Shown here: piece after piece, positions 1 through 8,119 of the stretch | Layout: each line of letters opens with the position of its first letter | Position numbering within the stretch: position 1 is the first letter of the stretch | DNA from: Komagataeibacter saccharivorans | GTDB taxonomy: Bacteria; Pseudomonadota; Alphaproteobacteria; Acetobacterales; Acetobacteraceae | Reading direction: 5' to 3' | Assembly: GCF_003207825.1 (NCBI RefSeq) | Contig: NZ_NKTY01000006.1 | Coordinates: forward strand, 1-64,000 | Length of the DNA stretch: 64,000 bases | Made by a program: the position numbers and the translations under genes | The notes under the pieces: generated by a model | The model's database searches: none | What the model saw: the letters and a program-made list of their open reading frames with translations, nothing else | Told to the model about the DNA's origin: nothing

Positions 1-2
1 TC

Positions 3-260
3 CTTGCTGACAGGGCGTATGACGCGGACAGGTTGATCGATCGGCTGATACAGCGCGGGATTACCCCGGTCATCCCGCCAAAACGCAACAGAACGACACG
101 ACGGAAAACTGATTTTTCTCTCTACCGCGAACGGAACCTTGTTGAGAGGTTCTTCAATAAACTCAAGCAGTTTCGCGCTATCGCAACCCGCTACGATAAA
201 CTGAAATCGACCTTCCTTGCAGCCGTGCAGTTCGCCTCAATCATCATCCTGCTTAACTGA
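3..260 (+). CDS. IS5-family transposase, C-terminal part (partial at window edge)
   Basis: The frame is open from the first bases of the window and ends at a TGA at 258-260. It encodes the C-terminal catalytic part of a DDE transposase of the IS5 family (IS427/IS1031-like group). The LADRAYDADRL segment carries an Asp of the triad. The later RNLVERFFNKLKQFR segment carries the Glu in the usual Y-(2)-R-(3)-E-(6)-K-like spacing. The hydrophobic end (AAVQFASIIILLN) is typical of the group. The N-terminal half lies outside the window. The right terminal inverted repeat should lie within the next few tens of bases, but it cannot be defined without the left end. Confidence 0.8.
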   Translation, partial: LADRAYDADRLIDRLIQRGITPVIPPKRNRTTRRKTDFSLYRERNLVERFFNKLKQFRAIATRYDKLKSTFLAAVQFASIIILLN

Positions 261-328
261 CGACACGCCGTAAACATCTAAGGAGGAAATGTTTGGGATC
301 TGCCTGTTGCAGGACAGGATGAAACGGA

Positions 329-1591
329 TCAGCCGCCACGCCGATCCATCTTTATGGGGGAACGGACAAGAAGAACGGACAGCAGTGCCGCACAGACCAG
401 TGCTGCCGCACACATGTACCAGGCCATGTCGAAGCTGCCGGTATAGAATACGATGTATCCGGTTAGAATGGGGGCAAGTAATCCGAGGGAGTTGCTGCAT
501 GTGAGCGTGACACCCGTTATCGTGCCGATTTTCTGTCCATCTTCCACCAGATCCGTCAGTAGTGCTGTATTGGCGCCATTAGCCGCAATCAGGCAGGCCA
601 GAGAGACGGAAAGCACGACAAGGATCGGGGCCATGGTATGGAAATGGGGCAGCAGTCCGATTGTCGCGGCCCCGGCAAGGCAGGTCGCGACAATATAACG
701 CCTGCGCGGCGGGTAGATGCCACGGCGGAAAACAACATGTTCAAATATCCGGCCAATGATGACCGCGCCGAATGCAGCGACAAGATAGCATAAAGCGGTC
801 CGTGTGCCGGTTCCGGTCGTATCGATGTGCAGTTCATGAATGAGATAGAGCGGCATCCATGACATGACCAGAAAGTTGAGATAATTCTGGGTGCACTGCA
901 CGGCAAGTATGCCGAGGAACGAAGATGACCGGAACAGGCTTCTTATTTCCGGGATCGAGACCGGCGCTCTGCGTGCTGTAACGGTTTTTTCTGTTGGGTT
1001 GCGATAAACCAGCCACCATACAATGGCCCACAGGATGCCGATGCAGCCAAGGGCCATGAATTCGAAACGCCAGCCGAACAGGGTAATGAGGTAGGCCCCG
1101 GCAATCGTACCGCCTGCAAGGCCCAGTTGCATTCCCGTCAGCAGCACGGTCATGACGGAGCCACGTTCCTTTGGCAGTGCCCAGTTACGGACGACCGTAG
1201 CCCCGACACCGAAGGTCGGAGCCTCACCCACGCCCAGAAGGACGCGGGTCAGCAGGAACTGGGAAATGTTCTGCACCATGCCGCCCAGCAGCATGGCAAA
1301 TGACCACAGCCCTACCGCAAGGCTGCCGACAAGGCGGCCACCCACCATGTCCAGCACAATGGTTGAAGGTAGGTTGAGCAGGAAATACGACCACAGGAAA
1401 CTGGATGAAACCCAGCCCATCTGCACGGGTGTCAGTGAAAACTCTTTTCCCATTGTCGGCAGCGCAATGGAAAGCGCTGCACGGTCACCATAGCTAATGA
1501 CATACATGAGGAACACGAGGAAGAAGAACACATAGCGGGAAGGAATGGTATGCCTGCTTCGTGTGCCGATGGCGGATTCACCTGTTGTCAC
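329..1591 (-). CDS. MFS transporter, anion:cation symporter (ACS) type
   Basis: A 420-residue major facilitator superfamily permease with about 12 membrane segments. The first loop (YGDRAALSIALP) and the TM2-3 region (WVSSSFLWSYFLLNLPS) resemble the ACS family of hexuronate, glucarate, galactonate and similar organic-acid/proton symporters. RVLLGVGEAPTFG is the family's TM4 motif. The start is a GTG with AGGAG about 9 bases upstream. Before the IS256 insertion it lay directly downstream of the EamA permease on the same strand, 74 bases after the original stop. The substrate is not readable from sequence; a carboxylate is likely. Confidence 0.85.
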   Translation of the reverse strand: MTTGESAIGTRSRHTIPSRYVFFFLVFLMYVISYGDRAALSIALPTMGKEFSLTPVQMGWVSSSFLWSYFLLNLPSTIVLDMVGGRLVGSLAVGLWSFAMLLGGMVQNISQFLLTRVLLGVGEAPTFGVGATVVRNWALPKERGSVMTVLLTGMQLGLAGGTIAGAYLITLFGWRFEFMALGCIGILWAIVWWLVYRNPTEKTVTARRAPVSIPEIRSLFRSSSFLGILAVQCTQNYLNFLVMSWMPLYLIHELHIDTTGTGTRTALCYLVAAFGAVIIGRIFEHVVFRRGIYPPRRRYIVATCLAGAATIGLLPHFHTMAPILVVLSVSLACLIAANGANTALLTDLVEDGQKIGTITGVTLTCSNSLGLLAPILTGYIVFYTGSFDMAWYMCAAALVCAALLSVLLVRSPIKMDRRGG

Positions 1592-1665
1592 GCTGTAGGA
1601 CTCCTGAAGAAGTACCGTGGATTCAAGAAAAAAGGCGACCAGTCATGGTGCAGGCCTGTGTGCCG

Positions 1666-1752
1666 TTACGGTTGCGTGCCCGAAGCCGTGTCCATCGTTC
1701 CGGCAACCACGGCGGGGCGTTTTGCGGGGCGGTCATGACGGAGCATCCAGAC
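1666..1752 (-). pseudogene. Displaced 3' end of the EamA permease gene
   Basis: If the IS256 element and one copy of its 8-bp target duplication are removed, the frame of the EamA permease to the right continues here. It adds 28 codons (beginning VWMLRHDRPAKRPAVV) and ends at a TAA at 1666-1668. The restored C-terminus (GGLLIIGSG followed by VWMLRHDR) is a typical EamA end: a last membrane helix followed by a basic tail. The segment is now separated from its gene and has no start of its own. Confidence 0.8.
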
Positions 1753-1784
1753 ACCTGACCGGGAGTGTCCTGAAGTCTGTGTAT
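1753..1784. repeat. Left target-site copy and left terminal inverted repeat of the IS256 element
   Basis: ACCTGACC at 1753-1760 is the left copy of an 8-bp target duplication. The 24-bp left inverted repeat follows at 1761-1784, starting GGGAGTGTCC and ending CTGTGTAT. It matches the inverse of 3066-3089 at 17 of 24 positions, with the two ends conserved and the middle diverged. Confidence 0.85.
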
Positions 1785-3089
1785 CTGGCCTGGCCCATGC
1801 GTTTTCAGATACTCAAGCGGCGAAGCGCTCGCCGAACATTATGGCGAACTGGTTGCGGGCTGCAAACCATTCCCGAACATTGCGGCCATCTTTCTCGAAG
1901 CTGCGGATCGCCAGGTAGATCAGTTTCGTTGCGGCATCGTCGGTGGGGAACGAACCGCGCGTCCTGATCGATTTGCGGATGACCCGGTTCAGGCTCTCGA
2001 TGGCGTTCGTGGTATATATGATCTTGCGGATCGCCGGATCGAAGGCAAAAAACGGGATCACCTCGGCCCATGCCCGGCGCCATGCCGGGGCGATCGAAGC
2101 GTATTTCTCGGCCCATTTCTCCTCGAATTCATCAAGCTCGGCCGCCGCCATGTCAGCGGTCGCGGCCCCGTAGATCCGGCGCAGGTCGGCAGCCACGGCC
2201 TTGCGGTCCTTCCATGAGCAGAAGTTCAGGCTGTGGCGGACCAGGTGGACAATGCAGGTCTGAACCATTGCCTCGGGAAAGGCGGCGGCGATGGCCTCGG
2301 GGAAGCCTTTCAGCCCGTCCACGACCGTGATCAGGATGTCCTGGATACCCCGGTTCTTCAACTCGTTCATCACCGAAAGCCAGAATTTGGCCCCCTCATT
2401 CTCGGCGATCCAGAGCCCCAGAACCTCGCGCACCCCCTCGCGGGTGACACCGAGGGCAACGTAAACGGCCTTGTTTTTAACAGTCCGGCTGTCAGCATCG
2501 CGGATCTTTACCCGAAGGGCATCGAAGATCACGATGGGATACATCCGATCCAGCGCCCGGCCTTGCCATTCCCGGACCTCGTCCAGAACGGCATCGGTGA
2601 CGCGGCTGATCAGGTCGGGAGAGACCTTCAGGCCATAAAGATCAAGCAGATGGGTCTGGATGTCCCGGACAGTCAGACCAGCGGCATAGAGACCGATGAT
2701 CTTGTCGTCGATCCCGTCGATCCGGGTCTGGCCCTTCTTTACAAGCTCCGGCTCGAAGCTGCTGTCGCGGTCGCGCGGCACCGTCATTGGAAATGCGCCG
2801 TCCTGGCCCTTCAGCACCTTGGTCGTGGAGCCATTCCGCCGGTTCGACTGGCCCGGCGGGGCAGCCTTGCCTTCCTCATAGCCCAGATGCGCGGTCAGCT
2901 CCCCACCCAGCATACGCTCCATGAGCCGAATTTTCAGCTCCTTCAGCAGCCCGGCGTCTCCAAGCAGGTCTTCAGGACGCTCCACGCCCGTCAGCAATTC
3001 GTCCAGCAGTTCCATCGAGATGGTCATTCATGCTTCCTTTCGGTCAAGCATGAACCAGATCATTCATACACAGAAGATCAGACACTCTC
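1761..3089 (-). mobile_element. Complete IS256-family insertion sequence
   Basis: A 1329-bp element with a single transposase gene, imperfect 24-bp terminal inverted repeats and a perfect 8-bp target duplication (ACCTGACC) on both sides. Size, gene layout and duplication length fit the IS256 family, which makes 8-9 bp duplications. The perfect duplication shows that the element arrived as a simple insertion, without later rearrangement at its edges. It landed in the 3' end of the EamA permease gene and supplies that gene with a new stop codon. Confidence 0.93.
1813..3027 (-). CDS. IS256-family transposase
   Basis: A 404-residue mutator-type DDE transposase, full length for the family. The catalytic Asp residues are in VIFDALRVKIRD and VVDGLKGFPEA, and the Glu is in TTNAIESLNRVIRK. 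The family motif around CIVHLVRHSLNF lies between the second Asp and the Glu. The N-terminal region (residues 1-70) includes the usual helix-turn-helix-like end-binding region. No frameshift or stop is seen, so the copy looks active. Confidence 0.95.
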   Translation of the reverse strand: MTISMELLDELLTGVERPEDLLGDAGLLKELKIRLMERMLGGELTAHLGYEEGKAAPPGQSNRRNGSTTKVLKGQDGAFPMTVPRDRDSSFEPELVKKGQTRIDGIDDKIIGLYAAGLTVRDIQTHLLDLYGLKVSPDLISRVTDAVLDEVREWQGRALDRMYPIVIFDALRVKIRDADSRTVKNKAVYVALGVTREGVREVLGLWIAENEGAKFWLSVMNELKNRGIQDILITVVDGLKGFPEAIAAAFPEAMVQTCIVHLVRHSLNFCSWKDRKAVAADLRRIYGAATADMAAAELDEFEEKWAEKYASIAPAWRRAWAEVIPFFAFDPAIRKIIYTTNAIESLNRVIRKSIRTRGSFPTDDAATKLIYLAIRSFEKDGRNVREWFAARNQFAIMFGERFAA

Positions 3090-3097
3090 ACCTGACC
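3066..3097. repeat. Right terminal inverted repeat and right target-site copy of the IS256 element
   Basis: The 24-bp right inverted repeat (3066-3089) is followed directly by ACCTGACC at 3090-3097, the second copy of the target duplication. The repeat also encodes the last residues (ESV) and the TGA of the truncated EamA permease reading into the element. Confidence 0.85.
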
Positions 3098-3926
3098 CGA
3101 TGATCAGCAGTCCACCCAGCACCATGGCAGCGCCCGGCACCTCACCAAACCCGAACCATCCGATCAGTGCGGCCCAGAGCAGGCCCGAATAGGCAAAGGG
3201 ACCGATGGCCGACACCTGAGCGGAGGCAAAGGCTTCCGTCTGCAACACCTGCGCAATGCCAGCAAAGGCTCCGACGGCGACAAGACATGCGGCAGCGGTC
3301 AGCGATGGTGTCGTCCAGATGAAGGGCAGGGGAAGTGCGGTCATGGCCGTCATCAGGATTGCCTGCCACAGGGCGATCGTGGTGCTGGCCTCCGTTGCGG
3401 AAAGCTGCCGGATCTGCATGGTCGTCAATGCGCCCACCGCGCCCTGGGCCAGGGCCACGGCATAGGCCCAGTTGGGCACGGATGTTGCGCTGCCATGCAG
3501 CAGCCCCTTGCCAAGGGCTACGACAATAACGCCCGAAAACCCGATTGAAACCGCAATCCAGCGCTGTAGTGACGGTCTTTCGTGCAGCAGCGGAATGGAC
3601 AGCAGGACCAGAAACAGGGGTTGCGTATAGGAAAGCACCTGCTGTTCCGCCAGCGGCAGCCGCGTTACGGTGACCACCACCATGATCATGCTGATAAGTC
3701 CCACCACGGAGCGTAGCAGATGACCGCCGAAGTGATGGGTTTTCAGTACTATCGTGGTGCGCGCTGCTATCATGAGGACAAACGGCAGCGAAAACAGATT
3801 GCGGAAGAAGATGATTTCAAGGGCTGGCAGGTCTGATCCCGTCAGCTTCTGCAGGGCATTGAGGGCGGCTGTAAAAAAAGTCGCCGATGCAAGAAGTAAC
3901 GCACCGCGTTTCAGGTCATGCTTCAT
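3078..3926 (-). CDS. EamA/DMT-family permease, C-terminus replaced by IS256 insertion
   Basis: A 282-residue drug/metabolite transporter superfamily protein with two EamA domains of five helices each. The start is ATG at 3926 (MKHDLKRGALLLASATF), which has GAGG 10 bases upstream; an upstream in-frame start has no such site. The C-terminus runs into the inverted repeat of the IS256 element: the native last 28 residues are replaced by ESV. All ten predicted helices remain and only the cytoplasmic tail is lost, so the protein may still work. The native length would be 307 residues. The substrate is unknown; amino acids or organic acids are common in this family. Confidence 0.85.
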   Translation of the reverse strand: MKHDLKRGALLLASATFFTAALNALQKLTGSDLPALEIIFFRNLFSLPFVLMIAARTTIVLKTHHFGGHLLRSVVGLISMIMVVVTVTRLPLAEQQVLSYTQPLFLVLLSIPLLHERPSLQRWIAVSIGFSGVIVVALGKGLLHGSATSVPNWAYAVALAQGAVGALTTMQIRQLSATEASTTIALWQAILMTAMTALPLPFIWTTPSLTAAACLVAVGAFAGIAQVLQTEAFASAQVSAIGPFAYSGLLWAALIGWFGFGEVPGAAMVLGGLLIIGSGESV

Positions 3927-4009
3927 TTTATTCGTACCTCGATGCACGACATGGTCGCGGATGCGCCGCATGCAGGATCAATAGTCGCAACAGCCCTTTT
4001 TCTTTTCAT

Positions 4010-4025
4010 GTTACGTTAACGTAAC
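4010..4025. promoter_or_regulatory. Perfect 16-bp palindrome, possible operator
   Basis: GTTACGTTAACGTAAC is a perfect palindrome located 84 bases upstream of the EamA permease start and 73 bases after the end of pxpA. Position and symmetry fit an operator for a dimeric regulator of the EamA-MFS transcript. No regulator gene is adjacent, so the cognate protein is unknown. Confidence 0.45.
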
Positions 4026-4097
4026 GCAGCATGCGCATTCCGGGTCATAGCAGTTTGTTTCGTCGTAATAAGGAATTCTTATGGGTGGAGGCCGGGA

Positions 4098-4865
4098 TCA
4101 GTCCCTGATCTGGTGCGCCGGGGTCATGACGCCGCCACTGGCTTCGATTTCCGCCCGGATCGCGCGCGCAAGTTCCAGGGAGCCGGGCGTGTCGCTATGC
4201 ACCAGAATGGACTGCGCCTTCACCGGCAGGCGTGCCCCGTCAATGGTCGTGACGGATGCATCTTCCAGAAACTGGCGCACGCGGGCGCGGACTGCATCAA
4301 GGTCGTGAATGACGGCGCCGGGCTGGCCGCGGGGGACCAGCGTGCCTGCTGTGGTATAGGCACGATCGGCCAGAAACAGCGTCTGGGCGCGTAACCCGGC
4401 CTTTTCCGCCGCGCGTTCGGTCAGTTGGCCGGACATGCAAAAGACGGTCAGATCCCGATCCAGCGCCGCGATGGCGCGTGTGAGCCGCAATGCCAGACCT
4501 TCATCCGCATTGGCCATGTTGCCAAAAGCGGCATGGTAGCTGACATGAGTCACGCGATGGCCGTGGCGCGCGGCAATGCCCTGTAGCGCCCCGATCTGGT
4601 AGGTCATCATGGCTTCCATATCCGCATCGGATACGGCCATTGCCCGTCGTCCAAATCCGATCAGGTCCGGCAGTCCGGGATGGGCGCCGATGCCAACCCC
4701 TTTTTCCTTCGCAAGCCGCACGGTGCGATCCATTATCGCATAGTCACCCGCATGAAAGCCGCAGGCGATGTTTGCCGATGTGACGGTATCCATCAGGCCG
4801 TCATCATCAGCTATGCGCCAGCGCCCGAAGCCTTCGCCCATATCGGAATTGAGATCGATCTTCAT
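4098..4865 (-). CDS. pxpA: 5-oxoprolinase subunit PxpA (LamB/YcsF family)
   Basis: A 255-residue LamB/YcsF-family protein of normal length. Family motifs are MKIDLNSDMGEGFG at the N-terminus, SANIACGFHAGD near residue 30, and GAHPGLPDLIGFGRR near 60. Together with PxpB and PxpC it forms the ATP-dependent prokaryotic 5-oxoprolinase, which opens 5-oxoproline to glutamate in the cytoplasm. It is the last gene of pxpB-pxpC-pxpA, and each junction overlaps by 4 bases, which implies translational coupling. Because a biotin carboxylase set lies divergently next to it, another lactam or urea-like substrate is possible. Confidence 0.9.
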   Translation of the reverse strand: MKIDLNSDMGEGFGRWRIADDDGLMDTVTSANIACGFHAGDYAIMDRTVRLAKEKGVGIGAHPGLPDLIGFGRRAMAVSDADMEAMMTYQIGALQGIAARHGHRVTHVSYHAAFGNMANADEGLALRLTRAIAALDRDLTVFCMSGQLTERAAEKAGLRAQTLFLADRAYTTAGTLVPRGQPGAVIHDLDAVRARVRQFLEDASVTTIDGARLPVKAQSILVHSDTPGSLELARAIRAEIEASGGVMTPAHQIRD

Positions 4866-5872
4866 GCCTTGTCTCCGGACTTGGCGCCATTGCGGCGCTG
4901 GGCGGATTTGCGATAGTGGGTCACCATCATGCGCAGGTTATCCAGATAGGACCGGATCGGATCCATGGCGGCTACGCCCTGCTGATGGCTGCACTCATGG
5001 AAGCGGATGCGTGCGCCGATGCGCGCCTGCCCCAGTCGCCACAGGTCTGCTTCGATGACCGTGGCGATACGGGGATACCCACCCGCCGTATTGGCATCGG
5101 CAAGCTGCACAATGGGTTCGCCCGCAGGCGGAACCTGCACGATGCCGGGAACAATACCGTATGAACGCAGTTCGATCGGGTGGTGCAACCGCAGCGCCTC
5201 ACCGCTCAGGCGGTATCCGACGCGATTGCTCTGTGGCGTGATGCGCCACTCGGCCGTCCACAGCCGTTCATGGGATTCGGGTGTGAAAAGGGCATAATCG
5301 GTGGCGGGAATGGCGCGCAGGTTGATGACGCGCCCGTCGGAACTGTCCCCTAAATCATCCATAATGGCGGAGGGAGGACAGGCACCATACCCGGATACGA
5401 GAGTACTATCGGCTGCGATCGTGAGCGTATCGCCCGCTTCAAGCGGCCGACCGTCCATCCCGCCAAATCCGCCCCGTAGCTGGGTGCTGCGTGATCCCAG
5501 CACCACGGGCACGTCAATCCCGCCGGCAACGCAGACATAACCGCGCGCGCCTTTTCGGGGCGGTCCAACCCGCACGACCTGACCCGCTGCCGCCGTTTCA
5601 ACGGACCATGGCAGGACGGGGCGGCCATCCAGTGTGATATCCGCGTCAATACCCGTGACGGTAAAGCTGGTGGCGGTTTCGAACCGCAGGACGAACGGAT
5701 AGGTCTGAAGTTCAATACAGGCATCGCCGGGCTGGTTTGCCAGCAGGATATTGCCGACCTGCAGCGCCACGGGGTCCATGACCCCGGATGAACCAACGCC
5801 AAGGTTGCGGTAGCCCGGTCGGCCCAGATCCTGCACCGTGTTCAGTGCTGATGTTTCAAGGATCGTAATCAC
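4862..5872 (-). CDS. pxpC: 5-oxoprolinase subunit PxpC (KipA/AHS2, biotin-dependent carboxyltransferase-like)
   Basis: A 336-residue protein of the KipA/AHS2 family, homologous to one half of the carboxyltransferase domain of urea carboxylase. The start is GTG at 5872 (VITILETSALNTVQDLGRPG), overlapping the pxpB stop by GTGA; the longer upstream reading frame lies inside pxpB and is not used. The motifs NTVQDLGRPGYRNLGVGSSG and GSRSTQLRGGFGG are typical. The middle gene of a tightly overlapping operon. Confidence 0.9.
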   Translation of the reverse strand: MITILETSALNTVQDLGRPGYRNLGVGSSGVMDPVALQVGNILLANQPGDACIELQTYPFVLRFETATSFTVTGIDADITLDGRPVLPWSVETAAAGQVVRVGPPRKGARGYVCVAGGIDVPVVLGSRSTQLRGGFGGMDGRPLEAGDTLTIAADSTLVSGYGACPPSAIMDDLGDSSDGRVINLRAIPATDYALFTPESHERLWTAEWRITPQSNRVGYRLSGEALRLHHPIELRSYGIVPGIVQVPPAGEPIVQLADANTAGGYPRIATVIEADLWRLGQARIGARIRFHECSHQQGVAAMDPIRSYLDNLRMMVTHYRKSAQRRNGAKSGDKA

Positions 5873-6561
5873 AGTTCTATGCTTTCCGGATAAAAGCGGA
5901 TGCGATCGCCGATCGCGAACAGGGCAGGGGGCGTGCGGTGCGGATCGAACTGGCAGATTTCGGTATAGCCGATGGAATTCCAGCCATTCGGCCCCGTCAG
6001 CGCGGAAATGCCTGCCTGCGCGCCGCCAATGGTAACCGTCCCGGCCAGCATCCTGAGCGATGGCACGGCCTTGCGCGGCGTGGCAATGCGTGGGTCCAGC
6101 CCATGCAGATAGCCAAAACCGGGCGCGCTGCCGATGGCGCATACCGTGTATTCGCTACCGTGATGGATGGAAATCACGTCCTGCGCGGATAGGCCGGCAT
6201 GGGCTGCTACGGCAGCCAGATCTTCCCCCAGCGCGCCGCCATAGCGGACGCCGATTTCAAACAGGCGGCCTTCAATATGGCGTTCGGGCAATGTTTCCCA
6301 CGCATGGCGCAGCCAGTCGGCCACCGCCTGTGGCTGTTCCGGCGGCTGGGAAAACACCAGCATGAGGTTGGTGACGCCGGGGATCAGTTCCTGCACGTCT
6401 GGCCGGGCTTGTGCCGCTTCCATCAGCGCCCATATCCGGCGCTGCTGCGCCATGGTGAATTCGCCGGGGGCTTCGAACAGCATGGCGCGCGTGCCGATCA
6501 TGCTGATGGTGGGGGCAATGCCTGCACTGCGCTTGGTTTCGCGCGTTAAATCCGTGTTCAA
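5869..6561 (-). CDS. pxpB: 5-oxoprolinase subunit PxpB (KipI/AHS1 family)
   Basis: A 230-residue KipI/AHS1 (cyclophilin-like fold) protein. The conserved motifs are VRYGGALGEDLAAVAAHAGL, GFAPGFGYL-like (here GSAPGFGYLHGLDPRIATPR), and GNGWNSIGYTE-like (GPNGWNSIGYTE). It pairs with PxpC to form the 5-oxoprolinase core; the same two domains are fused in urea carboxylase. It is the first gene of the leftward operon and reads away from the SDR/acc operon across a 344-base promoter region. Confidence 0.9.
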   Translation of the reverse strand: MNTDLTRETKRSAGIAPTISMIGTRAMLFEAPGEFTMAQQRRIWALMEAAQARPDVQELIPGVTNLMLVFSQPPEQPQAVADWLRHAWETLPERHIEGRLFEIGVRYGGALGEDLAAVAAHAGLSAQDVISIHHGSEYTVCAIGSAPGFGYLHGLDPRIATPRKAVPSLRMLAGTVTIGGAQAGISALTGPNGWNSIGYTEICQFDPHRTPPALFAIGDRIRFYPESIEL

Positions 6562-6905
6562 AATACACAGTCCTTGGAACAGTGCTGCTCACACCTTGGG
6601 AAGGTACGACCGGGCGTTAAGACCACAACCGTAACGATAAAGGATTCGCGGCATCCGGGGCCTGTGCCGAAGTATGGTCGTTTCAGTAACGATATCCAGA
6701 CCAATTATGGCTGTGAGGCTATCGGATAATCTTATAGGTCAAGGCGGTAATCGCTGGTATCGTATTATGTTATGGCGTAAGAACGAACTGCTCTTGGCAC
6801 CTGAATTGTGCCTCCGCTACCGTGAAATAATACTCAGCGCCCGATTTTTTCAGTATGGGTCGGGCCGTATTTTTTTTCACTGTTGCAGGATCGGGTTTCA
6901 TTACC
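6562..6905. other. Divergent intergenic region between the pxp and SDR/acc operons
   Basis: This 344-base non-coding stretch must hold both promoters. It contains a 9-base direct repeat, GTAACGATA, at 6631-6639 and 6686-6694, which may be a regulator site. The part next to the SDR is T-rich. No convincing reading frame or RNA structure was seen. Confidence 0.4.
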
Positions 6906-7661
6906 ATGAGCAATCAGCCGTATCGTACCGCTCTCGTCACAGGCGCATCCTCTGGTATTGGTGCCGCAATCGTCCGGCGGCTGAGCGAAGCCGGGATCGA
7001 GGTGCATGCCCTCGCGCGTGACGCGAAGCGGCTGGCGCAGCTGGCGGAAGAGACCGGCTGCATTCCTCATGCCCTCAGCGTATCCGATGTGGCCGGTATC
7101 GAAGCCCTGATGAACGAGATCGAGGTCGATGTTCTGGTAAACAATGCCGGACAGTCGCGCACGGGTAACATCACCAATACCACGGTTGATGACATTGACG
7201 CGCTGGTGGATGTGAACCTGCGTGCCGTCCTGCAACTGACCCGTCTGGTCGTGCCGGGCATGATCGCGCGTGATCGCGGGCATATTGTCAATATCAGCTC
7301 GATTGCCGGTCATTATGCCTTCGCTGGGGGGAACACCGTCTATCATGCCACCAAGGCGGGCGTGCATTCGCTGTCGCAGCAGTTGCGCTGCGACCTGTAT
7401 GGGCGTCATGTGCGTGTGACCGAGGTTTCGCCCGCCCGCGTGGAAACCGAAGTCTTTGGTCGCCTGATCGGTAATATGGAAGAAGCGAAGAAGCGTTTCT
7501 TCGATGAATATGAATCCCTGCTGCCGGAAGATATCGCCAATTCCGTGGCCTTTGCCGTTCTCGCCCCGCAGCGCATGAATGTGAGCTTCATGGAAGTGCT
7601 GCCGACCATGCAGGTCGTGGGTGGCCTGAACTTTGCCAAGAAGTCGGCAGACCCGGCGTAA
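6906..7661 (+). CDS. SDR-family NAD(P)-dependent oxidoreductase
   Basis: A 251-residue classical short-chain dehydrogenase. It has the nucleotide-binding motif TGASSGIG, the structural motif NNAG, the catalytic Ser in NISSIAG and the YHATK active-site pair. The start is ATG at 6906; an in-frame upstream extension lacks the fold and a ribosome site. It is the first gene of a rightward operon with accB, accC and a biotin-carrier-like protein, so it probably acts on the substrate or product of that carboxylase set. The specific substrate cannot be told. Confidence 0.88.
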   Translation: MSNQPYRTALVTGASSGIGAAIVRRLSEAGIEVHALARDAKRLAQLAEETGCIPHALSVSDVAGIEALMNEIEVDVLVNNAGQSRTGNITNTTVDDIDALVDVNLRAVLQLTRLVVPGMIARDRGHIVNISSIAGHYAFAGGNTVYHATKAGVHSLSQQLRCDLYGRHVRVTEVSPARVETEVFGRLIGNMEEAKKRFFDEYESLLPEDIANSVAFAVLAPQRMNVSFMEVLPTMQVVGGLNFAKKSADPA

Positions 7662-7666
7662 CGTCT

Positions 7667-8119
7667 GTGGACATCGCCCAGATCAAGCGCCTGATAGACC
7701 TTCTGGCCCATGCCCCCATCGCGGAGCTTGAAGCCGAGGAGGGGGGGCGGAAAATCCGCATTACCCGTGGTGCGGCGCAGCCGGTAACGGCTGCCGCCGT
7801 CCGCGCACCCGCAACACGACCGGTGGACGCAGGCGCGGGCGCATCACCCCGCCCACAGTCCGCACCCATGCCCGAACCGGTGCAGGAGCGGGTGATTGCT
7901 GCGCCGTCCTACGGTGTTCTTCACCTCTCCCCCGCACCGGGCGCACCGCCTTATGTAACGGTGGGGCAGGAGGTGAAACCCGGTCAGGAAGTCGGACTGG
8001 TGGAGGCCATGAAGGTGTTCAACGCGGTCAAATCGACACAGGCCGGCCAGATTGCCGCGATCCTTGTCGAAGACGGTACGGAAGTGGAGGCAGGGACCCC
8101 CCTGTTTCGTCTGGCATGA
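7667..8119 (+). CDS. accB: Biotin carboxyl carrier protein (AccB-like)
   Basis: A 150-residue protein with GTG start. An N-terminal helical segment (IAQIKRLIDLLAHAPIAELEAEEGG) is followed by an Ala/Pro linker (residues 35-75) and a biotinyl domain with EAMKVFN; Lys116 is the biotin site. The layout matches AccB of acetyl-CoA carboxylase, but the copy sits in a catabolic locus and without accA/accD, so it is probably dedicated to another carboxylase. Its stop overlaps the start of accC by 4 bases. Confidence 0.88.
   Translation: MDIAQIKRLIDLLAHAPIAELEAEEGGRKIRITRGAAQPVTAAAVRAPATRPVDAGAGASPRPQSAPMPEPVQERVIAAPSYGVLHLSPAPGAPPYVTVGQEVKPGQEVGLVEAMKVFNAVKSTQAGQIAAILVEDGTEVEAGTPLFRLA

Noticed and set aside
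5873-6142. N-terminal extension of pxpC to 6142
   Set aside because: It overlaps pxpB over 270 bases and has no PxpC similarity. GTG at 5872 overlaps the pxpB stop in the usual operon manner.
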